Part shown: positions 26,108 through 35,656 of the stretch, in pieces
How positions within the stretch are numbered: the stretch's first letter is position 1
Layout of the letters: each line of letters begins with the position of its first letter
From: JACMJL01 sp963791805
GTDB lineage: Bacteria > Bacillota > Clostridia > Clostridiales > Clostridiaceae
NCBI GenBank assembly: GCA_963791805.1
Contig: CAWBTU010000004.1
Coordinates: forward strand, 1,175,245 to 1,239,244
Direction: 5' to 3'
DNA length: 64,000 nucleotides
Notes under the pieces: generated by a model
The model's input: only the letters and a program-made list of their open reading frames with translations
What the model was told of the DNA's origin: nothing
Database searches by the model: none
Position numbers and translations under genes: made by a program

Positions 26108-28048
26108 TTATTTATTAAGTTTTGTTCTTATGGTTGTCCAATATTCAGGATTAGTCTGTCCTAAACTCCAAATTGAAATTCCTCCGATATGGTAATTGTT
26201 TACTAAATCAAGCTTGTACCCTATACTTTCAGCATTTTCAAACCATACATAATGTTTGATGCCATTTTGTGTATAATCATAATGTGGGCTCTTTGAATCA
26301 TTATCAAAAATAATATTGGAACTATTTGCTTTGGCAACAGCAATTGCTTGGTCTATACTATAAGCTTTACTTTTTAAATTTGTACCCCAGTCATATCCAT
26401 AAGAGGCTAGTCCCAATAATATTTTCTCTTTAGGGATTGTTGTGATTGAATATTTAATTACAGCTTCCACCCAATTTATTGAAGCTATTGGTCCTGGAGA
26501 ACCTCCACTCCAATGTTCATCATAGGTCATAATTGAAACCTGATCTGAATACTTTGCTATTTCTGAGTAATCATATCCTCCACTCCAACCATCCTGTAGA
26601 TAATCAGTAGTTTTTGCAGGTACTGCAATAGTTACCATATATCCATAAACTTTCATAGAGGTGTATAGTTCCTTCATAAATTCTGAAAAATACACTCTAT
26701 CATCATAATAAATTCCTTCAATATCAATATTTACACCATTATAATTATACAATCTAATTGTAGATATAATACTATTTATTAAGTTCTGTCTGCTTGTAGA
26801 ATTTCTAAGTAGCTCTCTTGCAGTGTCTGCATTAAACCCGTTGGTAACCATAACATAGCTATCTATATTTTGGCTTTTAGCTAAGGCTATCTGATCTGTG
26901 GGAATTAGATCAGTTAATTCTCCTAAGGAGTTATATCCTTTTTCCGCTATCAAATTTCCTGCACCATCTGTTGAAAATGTATCTGTTGCTATTTCATCTA
27001 AAGTGCTAGAGTTGTTAAATATATCAAAATAAGATTCCTTGGCACCATAATAATAGTAGGTTGCGTAGCCTAAAACTTTTCCTAGGAAGTTTCCAGGATC
27101 CGTTAATCTAGGTATCATCCAATCTGGTATTGCTCCAGATCCACCTAATATTTTTATATTATTTATTGATGAGATATTTCTTCTTATATATCCTAAGATT
27201 TCATTATGGTAACTATTAGTTAGCAAAATTGGAGAATTAGAAATTGAAGCCATTGCAGCTCCTCCTAATGCATCAGGAAATGTTTCTCCAGATGCTACAT
27301 AAATAGAATCTAAATTAAGGTCTTTTTTAAACTCACTAACCACTGCAATATTAGTTTCATATCTGTTTGCACCGCTGAGTCTTTTTACCTTATTAAGTTT
27401 AGCTATTGTAGCATCATATATAACTCCTTGGCCTCCAATAACATAAAAGTTCTCAATTTTGTTATCATCAATGAAATTTTCAATTGAGCTTGGAATGAAA
27501 GATGCTTGTACTAATAATATTGGCATCTGCTTTGCTGCAGCAATTGAAGCAATTGACAATGCATCTGGGAAATTATCACCCGATACAATTATAGCTCCAT
27601 TTGATACTCCAATTTCTTTTGCAACCATGGCTGAAGTCTGAAATCGATCCACTCCAGCGTACCTAGTAACATTAATATTAAAACTATTTAATACACTTTC
27701 TACCGTTTTAGGTACAACTCCAATACCACCAATAATTATTGCATTTTTGGCATTTAATCTTAAAATTTCATTTAATAAATTGTTGTCTATTCCAGAAGGC
27801 TTCACCAGCAAAATAGGTGCATTATATTTCTTACCTATTGGGGCAGCACACAACGCATCTGGGAAATCCTCCCCTTGAACTAAAATCACATAATCAGAAT
27901 TATGAAAGCCGCTTTGGCATATCTTGATTGCCGTCTCATATCTATCCACGCCTCCAATCCTTGTTGACATAGGAGCTGCATAAGTCTGTTTAATACAAAG
28001 GAAAACTAGTATAATAGCTAGAGCTGTGAAAAACCTGATAAGTCTCAT
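26108..28048 (-). CDS. Secreted cell-wall protein: three CWB2 repeats plus GH18 hydrolase domain
   Basis: 646 residues. Signal peptide at 1-24; then three cell-wall-binding repeat 2 units beginning RIGGVDRYETA, RYAGVDRFQTSA and RLSGANRYETN, each about 95 residues, which anchor proteins to secondary wall polymers in clostridia. From about 330 a glycoside hydrolase family 18 barrel follows, with the catalytic motif NGVNIDIEGI (acid Glu near 441), MTYDEHW and a Trp-rich end (GISIWSLGQ). GH18 domains of this type resemble spore or wall N-acetylglucosaminidases. Substrate is inferred to be peptidoglycan or chitin-like glycan. ATG at 28048 after GTAGGAGG. Confidence 0.9.
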   Translation of the reverse strand: MRLIRFFTALAIILVFLCIKQTYAAPMSTRIGGVDRYETAIKICQSGFHNSDYVILVQGEDFPDALCAAPIGKKYNAPILLVKPSGIDNNLLNEILRLNAKNAIIIGGIGVVPKTVESVLNSFNINVTRYAGVDRFQTSAMVAKEIGVSNGAIIVSGDNFPDALSIASIAAAKQMPILLVQASFIPSSIENFIDDNKIENFYVIGGQGVIYDATIAKLNKVKRLSGANRYETNIAVVSEFKKDLNLDSIYVASGETFPDALGGAAMASISNSPILLTNSYHNEILGYIRRNISSINNIKILGGSGAIPDWMIPRLTDPGNFLGKVLGYATYYYYGAKESYFDIFNNSSTLDEIATDTFSTDGAGNLIAEKGYNSLGELTDLIPTDQIALAKSQNIDSYVMVTNGFNADTARELLRNSTSRQNLINSIISTIRLYNYNGVNIDIEGIYYDDRVYFSEFMKELYTSMKVYGYMVTIAVPAKTTDYLQDGWSGGYDYSEIAKYSDQVSIMTYDEHWSGGSPGPIASINWVEAVIKYSITTIPKEKILLGLASYGYDWGTNLKSKAYSIDQAIAVAKANSSNIIFDNDSKSPHYDYTQNGIKHYVWFENAESIGYKLDLVNNYHIGGISIWSLGQTNPEYWTTIRTKLNK

Positions 28049-28167
28049 TGGTTTAGCCTCCTACTATAACATAGAAACAAGTTTGTCTATATTAAAATTT
28101 TAGCATAATATTCGACAATTTTCCTATGTAATATTTAGGGCAATTACCATCCATATTTATTTAAAGA

Positions 28168-29052
28168 TCATTTTAGACTTTCATATATTTTCTCCAAATT
28201 GTAAGCCATGCTCTGAAGATAATCCTTATTATCTTCCTTTCCTTCAAGCGTATATATCTTTTCAACCTTTGCATCAACTTCATTTGCAAGGGTTTTGGAT
28301 ATTTTAGGGCTTACCATATCTTCAGCAAATATTGTTTTTATCTTATTCTTTTTACAGTAATCTGTAATGTCTCCTAATTTTTTTGCACTTGGTTCACCTT
28401 CTGCAAAAATATCTTCTATGCTATTTTGCTTCAATCCAAAGTCCCTACATAAATAGGCGAAGGCTGCGTGTCCTGTTACAAAATTTTTATTTGATAACGA
28501 ATTTATTTTGGGATTATACAGATTATAAAGTTCTTCAAGCTTTATAATAAACTCTTCATAATTTTCCTCATAAAAATTCTTATTTTCAGGATCTGCTTTC
28601 ACTAAAGCATTTTTTATATTTTCAGTTTGAATTTCAGCCCCCTTTAAACTAAGCCAAAGATGTGGATCAGTCTTGCCATCAGTTTTAATTGCTTGAGCGC
28701 CTTTAGACGCATCTACAACCACCAAATTCTTTTTCCCCACTACTTGTAATGATTTGTCCACCCAGCTTTCCATTTTTAACCCATTGTAAACAAATACTTG
28801 TGCATTTTCAATACTTTTTAAATCTTTTACTTTGGGCTCAAAGTCATGAGGTTCAGTGCCATCATTGACTAAAGTAGTAATATGAATTTTATCTTTACCA
28901 ACTGCAGCCGCAAACTCTCTCATGGCGTTAAAGCTTACTACAACTTTTATTTTATTGTTACTATCTTCAGTTGCTTGCTGCTTACTACTACAAGATGATA
29001 GAACAAATATAAATACTAACATTATAAACAAGGGAATACTTTTTTTAAACAT
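28168..29052 (-). CDS. Zinc/manganese ABC transporter substrate-binding lipoprotein
   Basis: 294 residues of the ZnuA/cluster A-1 family. Lipobox LSSCS (Cys21); metal ligands in TEPHDFEPKV, DPHLWLSL and TGHAAFAYL, and the late EDMVSPKIS segment; there is no long His-rich loop. It captures Zn2+ or Mn2+ outside the membrane for an importer. The permease and ATPase genes are not adjacent, so it is an orphan binding protein here. ATG at 29052 after CAGGAG. A 5-5-5 inverted repeat lies in its leader. Confidence 0.9.
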   Translation of the reverse strand: MFKKSIPLFIMLVFIFVLSSCSSKQQATEDSNNKIKVVVSFNAMREFAAAVGKDKIHITTLVNDGTEPHDFEPKVKDLKSIENAQVFVYNGLKMESWVDKSLQVVGKKNLVVVDASKGAQAIKTDGKTDPHLWLSLKGAEIQTENIKNALVKADPENKNFYEENYEEFIIKLEELYNLYNPKINSLSNKNFVTGHAAFAYLCRDFGLKQNSIEDIFAEGEPSAKKLGDITDYCKKNKIKTIFAEDMVSPKISKTLANEVDAKVEKIYTLEGKEDNKDYLQSMAYNLEKIYESLK

Positions 29053-29073
29053 ATAACCACTCCTGAAATCTAT

Positions 29074-29088
29074 TGCAAGTCATTTGCA
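29074..29088. promoter_or_regulatory. Inverted repeat in the leader of the metal-binding lipoprotein gene
   Basis: TGCAA-GTCAT-TTGCA lies 22 bp before the start. It is not the usual Zur or MntR consensus; a regulatory role is a guess. Confidence 0.3.
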
Positions 29089-29209
29089 TTTACATTAATA
29101 ATATCCCTTTTTTAAACTTTAGGCAAGTATTGATTAATATCAAAACTACATTGCTTTTTTGTTTTAATTACTCGAATTGAAATGTAAAACCTATTATTAT
29201 TGTAATTAT

Positions 29210-29239
29210 TTAAGCAAAACATTTTAATAATTTGCTTAA
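29210..29239. promoter_or_regulatory. Inverted repeat upstream of the DegV gene
   Basis: TTAAGCAAA (29210-29218) and TTTGCTTAA (29231-29239) form a 9-bp inverted repeat with a 12-base spacer, about 50 bp before the start. Operator or mRNA hairpin. Confidence 0.4.
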
Positions 29240-29291
29240 GCGTGGTATATTAATTATATGAAAAAAAATATTTAGAAAAGGAGATACTTGA

Positions 29292-30158
29292 ATGAATACC
29301 ATATTAGTAACGGATTCTTGTTGTGACCTTCCGATAAGTTACATTGAAGATAATAATCTTATTGTCCTAGGCATGAATGTAATCTTTAAAGGAAGCGAGT
29401 TCCAAGATGATTTAGGCAAAACTCTTGATTATAGAGATTTTTATGCTGGAGTAAGAGAAGGTGAGATGCCATCTACTTCACAAATTAATGTTCAAACCTA
29501 TAGTGAAGTATTTAAAAAATACATTATGCAAAATTATTCAATTATTTATTTATGTTTTTCTTCTGCTTTAAGTGGTTGCATTAACAGTGCTAGGCTAGCT
29601 AAAGAATTGCTGATGGAAGAATTGCCAAGTGCAGATATTAGCATCATTGATACTAAAAGTGCATCCATGGGTGAAGGTCTTATCGTATATTACGCAAATG
29701 AAATGCTCAAAAAAGGATGTTCAAAAGAGGAAACTGTATCTTGGGTTGAAGAAAACAAATTAAAGGTAAACCATTGGTTTACGGTTTTTGATTTGAATCA
29801 CTTAAAAAGAGGAGGTAGAGTATCTCCAACAGCTGCTGCAATTGGTACTTTGTTAAGCATTAAGCCTATCTTAAACGTTGATAATGAAGGCCGACTAATT
29901 CCAGTAACTAAAGCAAAGGGAAGAAAAAAGTCGCTTAGAGCTCTAGTCGATATGTTTAATGAAAGAGTAGTAAATCCTGAAGAACAAGTCATATTCATTA
30001 GCCATGGTGATTCGCTTGAGGATGCCGAACAAGTTAAAGAAATGATCCAGGCTGAATCAAATGTAAAAAGCTTTATTATTAATCCAATCGGTCCTGTTGT
30101 AGGAGCTCATTCTGGTCCTGGAACTGTAGCTTTATTTTTTATTGGTAATGATAGATAG
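29292..30158 (+). CDS. DegV family fatty-acid-binding protein
   Basis: 288 residues with the DegV signature: ILVTDSCCDLPISYIEDNNLIVLGM at the N terminus, PSTSQIN, LSGCINSARLA, DTKSASMGEG and the C-terminal HSGPGTVALFF. DegV proteins (FakB-like) bind a fatty acid and can present it to a fatty-acid kinase; whether this copy does is unknown, and no FakA gene is nearby. Start ATG at 29292 with AAAAGGAG. Single-gene unit. Confidence 0.92.
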   Translation: MNTILVTDSCCDLPISYIEDNNLIVLGMNVIFKGSEFQDDLGKTLDYRDFYAGVREGEMPSTSQINVQTYSEVFKKYIMQNYSIIYLCFSSALSGCINSARLAKELLMEELPSADISIIDTKSASMGEGLIVYYANEMLKKGCSKEETVSWVEENKLKVNHWFTVFDLNHLKRGGRVSPTAAAIGTLLSIKPILNVDNEGRLIPVTKAKGRKKSLRALVDMFNERVVNPEEQVIFISHGDSLEDAEQVKEMIQAESNVKSFIINPIGPVVGAHSGPGTVALFFIGNDR

Positions 30159-30268
30159 TTTAGTAACTACTCTATTTTAAAACTTTCGTAATTATATATT
30201 TTTTTAATTTATTAGTACCATAACCTTATAATCAGAAATGAACTTAAATTTATATTTTTCATAAAAAA

Positions 30269-30313
30269 ACAAGTATATGATTATTCTTAAATTAAAATGA
30301 ATCATGTACTTGT
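30269..30313. terminator. Bidirectional terminator between degV and the glycosyltransferase gene
   Basis: ACAAGTATATGATT pairs with AATCATGTACTTGT with one mismatch; A-run on the left and T-rich sequence on the right serve both strands. Confidence 0.8.
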
Positions 30314-30321
30314 CTTTTATT

Positions 30322-31476
30322 TTATACATTTTCAAGAAGCTTAACGTAAGTATTAAAAACCTTGGCAGCAAATTTTTCTTTCGAATAGTCCTCTGCTCTT
30401 ATTATAGAGTTTTCTCTTATTTTTTCTCTCAATTCTATATCTGAAAATAGTTTTTTAAGTGCCTCTATAAACTCATAATCCTCTTGATATGTAAATCCAG
30501 TTTCTCCATCAATAATAACTCCATCGATACACAAATCCCATCTACATAAAACTGGGCATCCACTTGCCAAAGCTTCTAAATATGTCAGTCCTTGAGATTC
30601 ACTTTTAGAAGCTGTAACAAAAACAGTTCCTAATCTATAATACTTATATATTAAATCAGCAGGTATCATTCCTGAAAACTTAACACTATCACCTAAATTA
30701 AGTGTATTTACTATCTTTATTAAATTATTAAGGTACGGACCCCCTCCAACAATTAAAAATTTCATTTCTGGCAATTCAATTAGTGCTTTTTTAAATAAAT
30801 GTAGCAACTCTTCAATATTTTTTTCTTCAGCTATTCTCCCTACATAAACTAAAATATCATCGCTACAGCTTAATCCAAATTCAGATAAAATGCTTGCCTT
30901 CTCTTCTTCTGTAATAGTTTTATGGAATTTTGATATATCTATTCCAGTTGGGATTACTTCAATAATATCTTTTGAAATCTGATAACTGCCCAATAAAGTT
31001 TTCACTTTTTCAGTAGGTGCTATTACTATATCAAAAGAATTCATTAGCAGTTTTGTCAATCTTGCCAATGCATTCTTTTTAATTATTTTACCTTTAAGAA
31101 AATATATTAGGTAATCTTCATACATTGTATGATATGTATGTACTTGAGGAATTTTTAATTTTCTCTTTATGTATTTTGCTACAACCATAGTGGAAAACTC
31201 GGTTTGAGAATGTATTATATCTGGCTCCCACTTTATTATCTCGCTAATAACTTTACTTCTTATAGGTTTAATAATTTTAGCTTGTGGATACACATTTACT
31301 GCGCTAGCACTTAGATAATATATATCTCCTGAAATATATCCTTTTCCTTCACTTGACAAGGTTAATATCCTAACGTCATGACCTTCTAACTTTAGTTGAT
31401 TATATAAAATTTCCGTAGAAATTACAACTCCGTTTGTCATAGGATAGTATGCATCGGTAGTAATTAATATTTTCAT
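30322..31476 (-). CDS. GT4-family glycosyltransferase
   Basis: About 384 residues with a GT-B fold. MKILITTDAYYPMTNGVVISTEILY is the start typical of 1,2-diacylglycerol or 1,2-glucosyl transferases; DIIHSQTEFSTMVVAKYI, VYVGRIAEEKNIEELL and the donor site ESQGLTYLEALASGCPVL (E-x7-E) follow. It resembles enzymes that make glycolipid anchors (MGlcDG/DGlcDG), but the acceptor is inferred. ATG at 31476 has GGAGG at the right distance and is preferred to the GTG twelve bases earlier. Confidence 0.88.
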   Translation of the reverse strand: MKILITTDAYYPMTNGVVISTEILYNQLKLEGHDVRILTLSSEGKGYISGDIYYLSASAVNVYPQAKIIKPIRSKVISEIIKWEPDIIHSQTEFSTMVVAKYIKRKLKIPQVHTYHTMYEDYLIYFLKGKIIKKNALARLTKLLMNSFDIVIAPTEKVKTLLGSYQISKDIIEVIPTGIDISKFHKTITEEEKASILSEFGLSCSDDILVYVGRIAEEKNIEELLHLFKKALIELPEMKFLIVGGGPYLNNLIKIVNTLNLGDSVKFSGMIPADLIYKYYRLGTVFVTASKSESQGLTYLEALASGCPVLCRWDLCIDGVIIDGETGFTYQEDYEFIEALKKLFSDIELREKIRENSIIRAEDYSKEKFAAKVFNTYVKLLENV

Positions 31477-31799
31477 TTTGACCTCCACCTAAATGTAAGT
31501 TGTTCTTTAATTTGCATTGTTCCAATCATGTTCTTTGTATATCAATACTATTATACACAAAAATCATCAAATTCTATAGTTGAATATTATATACTATTAT
31601 ATTATTTCCAAGTTTATCATTATCATTTCATTATGTTCGGCAATTCTTTAATTAACCATCTACCCTAACACTACTTATCTCCTTTCTTTTCCAATACCGC
31701 TACACCATATTTATTATCATAATAAACATTGCAACATTATTCAACATAATTAATTTTTCAATGCTTTATTGAAAATATATACAAATAGTTTATACTTAT
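31477..31799. other. Intergenic region upstream of the glycosyltransferase
   Basis: Mostly A/T-rich. On the minus strand 31671-31733 reads as about 20 codons (YYDNKYGVAVLEKKGDK then stop) that look like the C terminus of a lost gene, but this is too short to assign. Confidence 0.3.
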
Positions 31800-31836
31800 A
31801 TAGATACTCTTATTAATTATTAATAAGAGTATCTAT
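31800..31836. promoter_or_regulatory. Perfect 37-nt palindrome before the flavin reductase gene
   Basis: Arms of 18 bp (ATAGATACTCTTATTAAT and its exact complement) around a single T. It ends 31 bp before the ATG at 31868 and has no T-run after it on the plus strand, so it is not an ordinary terminator of an upstream plus-strand gene. Operator or 5'-UTR hairpin. Confidence 0.6.
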
Positions 31837-31867
31837 TACTAAGGTAACCCTTGATTGGAGAAATTTT

Positions 31868-32446
31868 ATGTCAAAAAAAATGTTTAAAGGAAGCTCAATG
31901 TTAAATCCTGTTCCTGTTGTATTGATTACTTCAAAGGATTCAGATGGGAATGTAAATGTATTTACTGTGGGTTGGATAGGAACTGCTTGCACAAAACCTC
32001 CCATGATAACTATGTCCATTAGACCTGAAAGACTATCCTATGAATATATTAAGGAAAATGGTGAATTTGTAGTTAATTTACCTACAAAAACGCAAGTAAA
32101 AAAAGTAGACTATTGTGGTGTGAAATCTGGTCGTACAAATAATAAAATTTCAGAATGTGCTTTCACATTAGAAAGCTGTCAGCATATATCTGTTCCAATG
32201 ATAAAAGAATGTCCAATAGCACTAGAATGTAAAGTTAAAAGCATTACCCCCTTAGGAACTCATGATTTGTTTTTGGCTGAAGTTCTCGCAGTTCACGTGG
32301 AGGATAGTCTTATTGATTCAAAGGGTAAAATCCAACTTGATCAAGCAGATTTAATTTGCTATTCCCATGGAGAGTATTTTCCTGTTGAACAAAAGCCTAT
32401 TGGCAAGTTTGGTTATTCCGTTAAGAAAACTAGTAAGAAAAAATGA
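31868..32446 (+). CDS. Flavin reductase-like (flavoredoxin-type) protein
   Basis: 192 residues of the FMN-binding split-barrel/flavin-reductase family: NPVPVVLITSKDSDGNVNVFTVGWIGTACTKPPMITMSIRP, then EFVVNLP and DYCGVKSGRTNNKI. These proteins bind FMN and pass electrons in anaerobes. Three cysteines are near the middle. Start ATG at 31868 follows TTGGAG. A DUF1450 gene follows after 64 bases. Confidence 0.88.
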   Translation: MSKKMFKGSSMLNPVPVVLITSKDSDGNVNVFTVGWIGTACTKPPMITMSIRPERLSYEYIKENGEFVVNLPTKTQVKKVDYCGVKSGRTNNKISECAFTLESCQHISVPMIKECPIALECKVKSITPLGTHDLFLAEVLAVHVEDSLIDSKGKIQLDQADLICYSHGEYFPVEQKPIGKFGYSVKKTSKKK

Positions 32447-32510
32447 ACTGCCTCTTAATTTTGTGTTATAATTAGGTAATAATAATTATTGTGATTTGGA
32501 GGTCATATAA

Positions 32511-32705
32511 ATGATCAAAGTATGTAAATCAAATAAGTACTATTCTGAACTAACTAAAGCTTTGAAAGCAAATGATATAGAATTTGATGATAAAAAATGT
32601 TTGGATAAGTGTGGGCTATGTCACAAGCACCCTTTTGTTAAAAGTCATGGAGAATTCATTACTGAAGATTCTGTAGAAAAATTAATTAAAAAATTAAAAA
32701 AATAG
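32511..32705 (+). CDS. Small DUF1450-like cysteine protein
   Basis: 64 residues with KCLDKCGLCHKHPFVKSHGEFI, the CxxxCxxC-(x)-P-F arrangement of the DUF1450/YuzB family. Such proteins have a thioredoxin-like fold and may bind an Fe-S cluster; function is not known. Start ATG at 32511 follows TGGAGG. It may be co-transcribed with the flavin reductase gene, both being redox proteins. Confidence 0.78.
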   Translation: MIKVCKSNKYYSELTKALKANDIEFDDKKCLDKCGLCHKHPFVKSHGEFITEDSVEKLIKKLKK

Positions 32706-32766
32706 CTCCATAAACGTTAGTATGTCCTTATAGAAGTGTAAATATAAACTAGGATAAAACGAAAAT

Positions 32767-32803
32767 AATAAGACAGCCTGTTTAGATATACAGCTGTCCT
32801 ATT
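32767..32803. terminator. Bidirectional terminator between DUF1450 gene and manA
   Basis: AATAAGACAG pairs with CTGTCCTATT, with an inner CTGT/ACAG; T-rich on both sides. Confidence 0.7.
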
Positions 32804-32813
32804 TTATATTAAA

Positions 32814-33875
32814 TTATATTTGACCAATTACGTTGTTTTGTATCATTTCCATGGTGTATCCCTCTCTTAGAAGTGGCTTAATAACATTGTCTTCAACATT
32901 AGGGACATATGATTTTATAAGCTGAAGCTTTCCCTTCAGTTTATATTCTCCTAAAGCTGCTGGTATAAGGATTGTTTCACCTTTAACAATGCTTTCTACT
33001 CCGCCTAAATAATGTATTTGCCCTTCACCATATAAGCATGTAAATATGAAGAACCTATCTCCATCTGCAATTTCTTCAATATTATCATCAATTATGTACT
33101 TTTCTACACTAAAATACCTATTTGTAATTAAAAAAGTTTTAGTGGACTTTCCTTTCAGCCTAATTGCTAATCCTTTTTGTTTTCCTAAATGTTTACAGTT
33201 GTTAAAATCAATCACTTCAAGAGCTTTTTCAATATTTAGCTGTCTCTTATTGCCTTCACTATCAATTCTATCATAATCATATATTCTATAAGTAATATTA
33301 GAGTTTTGTTGTATCTCAGCCAATACAATGCCCTCACCAATTGAATGTATAATTCCAGCAGGTATATAAATTGTATCACCAGGAAATACTTCTAAATAAC
33401 TTAAGCAATTCTCTATTTTATTACTTTTTATTGAGCTAATAAAAACCTCTCTTGTCACACTTGTAGAAACACCACATACAATTTGAGCTCCTGGCCTTGC
33501 TGAAATCACATGCCACATTTCATTTTTACCTAACTCTCCATTTTCAGTAATCCTTGCATATTCATCTTTAGGATGTACCTGTACGGAAAGTTTTTTATTT
33601 GCATCTATTAGTTTTATTAATAATGGGAACTTTTCTATAGCTCTGTCTCCTAATGCTTTACCTACTAATTTAAGGCCCATTTCTTTTGTTAATTTAGAAA
33701 GTTTCATTCCACTAAATTCACCATTTGAAACTTTGCTTTCTCCATGGGGGTGACTTGATACTTCCCAACTTTCAGCAACAACGCCAGCTGGAAGTTTTTT
33801 TCCCCACTTTTCAAGTTCCCTTCCTCCCCAAAAATAGTCTTTATATAACGGATGAAACTTTAATGGATAGAGCAT
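32814..33875 (-). CDS. manA: Mannose-6-phosphate isomerase, class I
   Basis: 353 residues; interconverts mannose-6-P and fructose-6-P with zinc. LKFHPLYKDYFWGGRELEKWG opens it, ESWEVSSHPHGES and QVHPKDEYA carry zinc ligands, and FPGDTIYIPAGIIHSIGEGI is the cupin metal box. The open frame begins 32 codons earlier, but the ATG at 33875 has GGGAGG and is the family start. Monocistronic between terminators. Possibly supplies mannose for the adjacent glycan genes. Confidence 0.93.
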   Translation of the reverse strand: MLYPLKFHPLYKDYFWGGRELEKWGKKLPAGVVAESWEVSSHPHGESKVSNGEFSGMKLSKLTKEMGLKLVGKALGDRAIEKFPLLIKLIDANKKLSVQVHPKDEYARITENGELGKNEMWHVISARPGAQIVCGVSTSVTREVFISSIKSNKIENCLSYLEVFPGDTIYIPAGIIHSIGEGIVLAEIQQNSNITYRIYDYDRIDSEGNKRQLNIEKALEVIDFNNCKHLGKQKGLAIRLKGKSTKTFLITNRYFSVEKYIIDDNIEEIADGDRFFIFTCLYGEGQIHYLGGVESIVKGETILIPAALGEYKLKGKLQLIKSYVPNVEDNVIKPLLREGYTMEMIQNNVIGQI

Positions 33876-34030
33876 AACTAAACCTCCCAATAAATATTTA
33901 ATTTTATTGAAAATCATTCCAATTCCCTTACAATCTTTACACAGTATTAAAGAGTATATTAATATATACATATACTGTAGTGTTTAGAAATGTGACTAAA
34001 GGAAGGTTTAATTATATCGTTATTTCAATA

Positions 34031-34085
34031 AAAAATATCATTTTCTAGTCTAGGAACTTACCCTTGACTAGAAAATGATATTTTT
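34031..34085. terminator. Strong hairpin downstream of the GT39 gene
   Basis: A perfect 20-bp stem (34031-34050 with 34066-34085) with a 15-nt loop and A/T tails on both sides. It terminates the minus-strand glycosyltransferase gene. Confidence 0.85.
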
Positions 34086-34116
34086 GTTTTGATTTCTGAT
34101 TTTGATGGAACGCTAG

Positions 34117-35409
34117 TTAAGTTATATGCTTAGTAGATATTCTTGAAATTCCTGAAACAAGCTCAGCAATAAAATATACACAACCAGTTATTAGAAATGG
34201 CCACAGAGGAAATAAGTACCGTGGTTGACCCTCAAACACAAAATTTATACTGACTTGGAACAAAATATTGAGCATAATAACTAAGTGTATATATAAATTC
34301 TCAACCTTTTTAAAGCACAGTTGAAATAAAATCAATATAAAGTATGCAATCATGCCCCTAACCATGGTGAAATGTATTTTAGTATTTATTGAATTAAGCA
34401 ATTTGCCATGCTTAAATCTTTCATTATTTTCTAGATTATCTGTTGCCCAACACCCACAATCGGCAGTTAAAAAAACATTTTTTAACTTTTTTAAACCAAC
34501 ATGATAAAAATCAATGGGGTTATTTTTTATCCAATTAAATGCTAGTTTTTTACCTTCCTCATTCACCTTAACTTCATCCCAAAACTCATCATTCTTATCC
34601 TTATATTTTAAAATACCACTATTGGGTATTTTAAATGGATCCTGCCAGGCGCCTGTAGCATATGGATTATTATTCACATATAAATTGTATCCACCATTAG
34701 TCGATGTTGGTATTAATTTATTAAATAGAAAATAGTTTCTAATCGTCCACGGTGAAATAGTAAGTGCCATAAAGATAGTTATTATCAATAAATTCTTTAA
34801 TGGCTCCATTAATTTTTTTTGTTGAAATAAATCTAATATAAAGATAACAAACCCATATATCATCATGAATGGTTTTATTAAGGATAAAATCCCCAACAAT
34901 ACCCCTATTATAATGTTGTGATGCTTTTCCCTGTTTTTCTTAAAGATAAGAAAAATGAGGATTAAATACAGTGTGGTAAAAGTAATTTCAGTGCTTAAAA
35001 CACTTGTATATACTATATTAAGAGGTAAGAATACATATATTAGCAAACATGCATAGGAGATCTTCTTGTTTCCAAATGCCTTTTCAATAATTAAATAGAA
35101 AAAAATCAATCCGATAATTGATAAAAAAAGGTTTGCTATTTTTCCTACTATTATTTTTGAACCAAATATAGAATAAAGTAATGCTAAAAAAGCTGGGTAA
35201 CCAATTGGCTCATAGGATGATAGATGCCCATATATTTGAAATCCCTTACCGGAAATTATGGACTTTGCCCCTTCATGATACAGTAAAAAATCAGAGATAG
35301 GGACAGTAGGGACATAAATTATCCACATAGCTCTTAAAATAATCCCTATACTTAAAACAGCTATTAATATAAATAAATTAATTTTTTGTTTATTTAACTT
35401 TTTAATCAT
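34117..35409 (-). CDS. GT39-like membrane glycosyltransferase
   Basis: 430 residues with about ten membrane helices. Near residue 40 the loop VPISDFLLYHEGAKSI carries the acidic motif of GT39/ArnT-type GT-C transferases, followed by SSYEPIGYPAFLALLY. The large extracytoplasmic loop (NGGYNLYVNNNPYATGAW) follows later. These enzymes transfer sugars from polyprenyl-phosphate donors outside the membrane; substrate unknown. ATG at 35409 after CAGGAG. A SAM methyltransferase gene lies upstream but is probably separate. Confidence 0.8.
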   Translation of the reverse strand: MIKKLNKQKINLFILIAVLSIGIILRAMWIIYVPTVPISDFLLYHEGAKSIISGKGFQIYGHLSSYEPIGYPAFLALLYSIFGSKIIVGKIANLFLSIIGLIFFYLIIEKAFGNKKISYACLLIYVFLPLNIVYTSVLSTEITFTTLYLILIFLIFKKNREKHHNIIIGVLLGILSLIKPFMMIYGFVIFILDLFQQKKLMEPLKNLLIITIFMALTISPWTIRNYFLFNKLIPTSTNGGYNLYVNNNPYATGAWQDPFKIPNSGILKYKDKNDEFWDEVKVNEEGKKLAFNWIKNNPIDFYHVGLKKLKNVFLTADCGCWATDNLENNERFKHGKLLNSINTKIHFTMVRGMIAYFILILFQLCFKKVENLYIHLVIMLNILFQVSINFVFEGQPRYLFPLWPFLITGCVYFIAELVSGISRISTKHIT

Positions 35410-35656
35410 TTATTTTATCTCCTGTAGCAAATAAGATAATTTAGGCTCTGTCTTCATAATTAATTTTCTATTACAATAATTTGCAATTAAATTATCATGA
35501 GTTATTATTATAATAGTTTCATAGCATATAGCATGTACTATGTTACCTCGCTTGTATTTTATTGTCAATGGCTTAATTTTCAATAATTGCTATGAATACT
35601 ATGTTTTATGCTTAATATTAATAATAAACCCCTTAGATTTATCGTCATTTAGGTTG

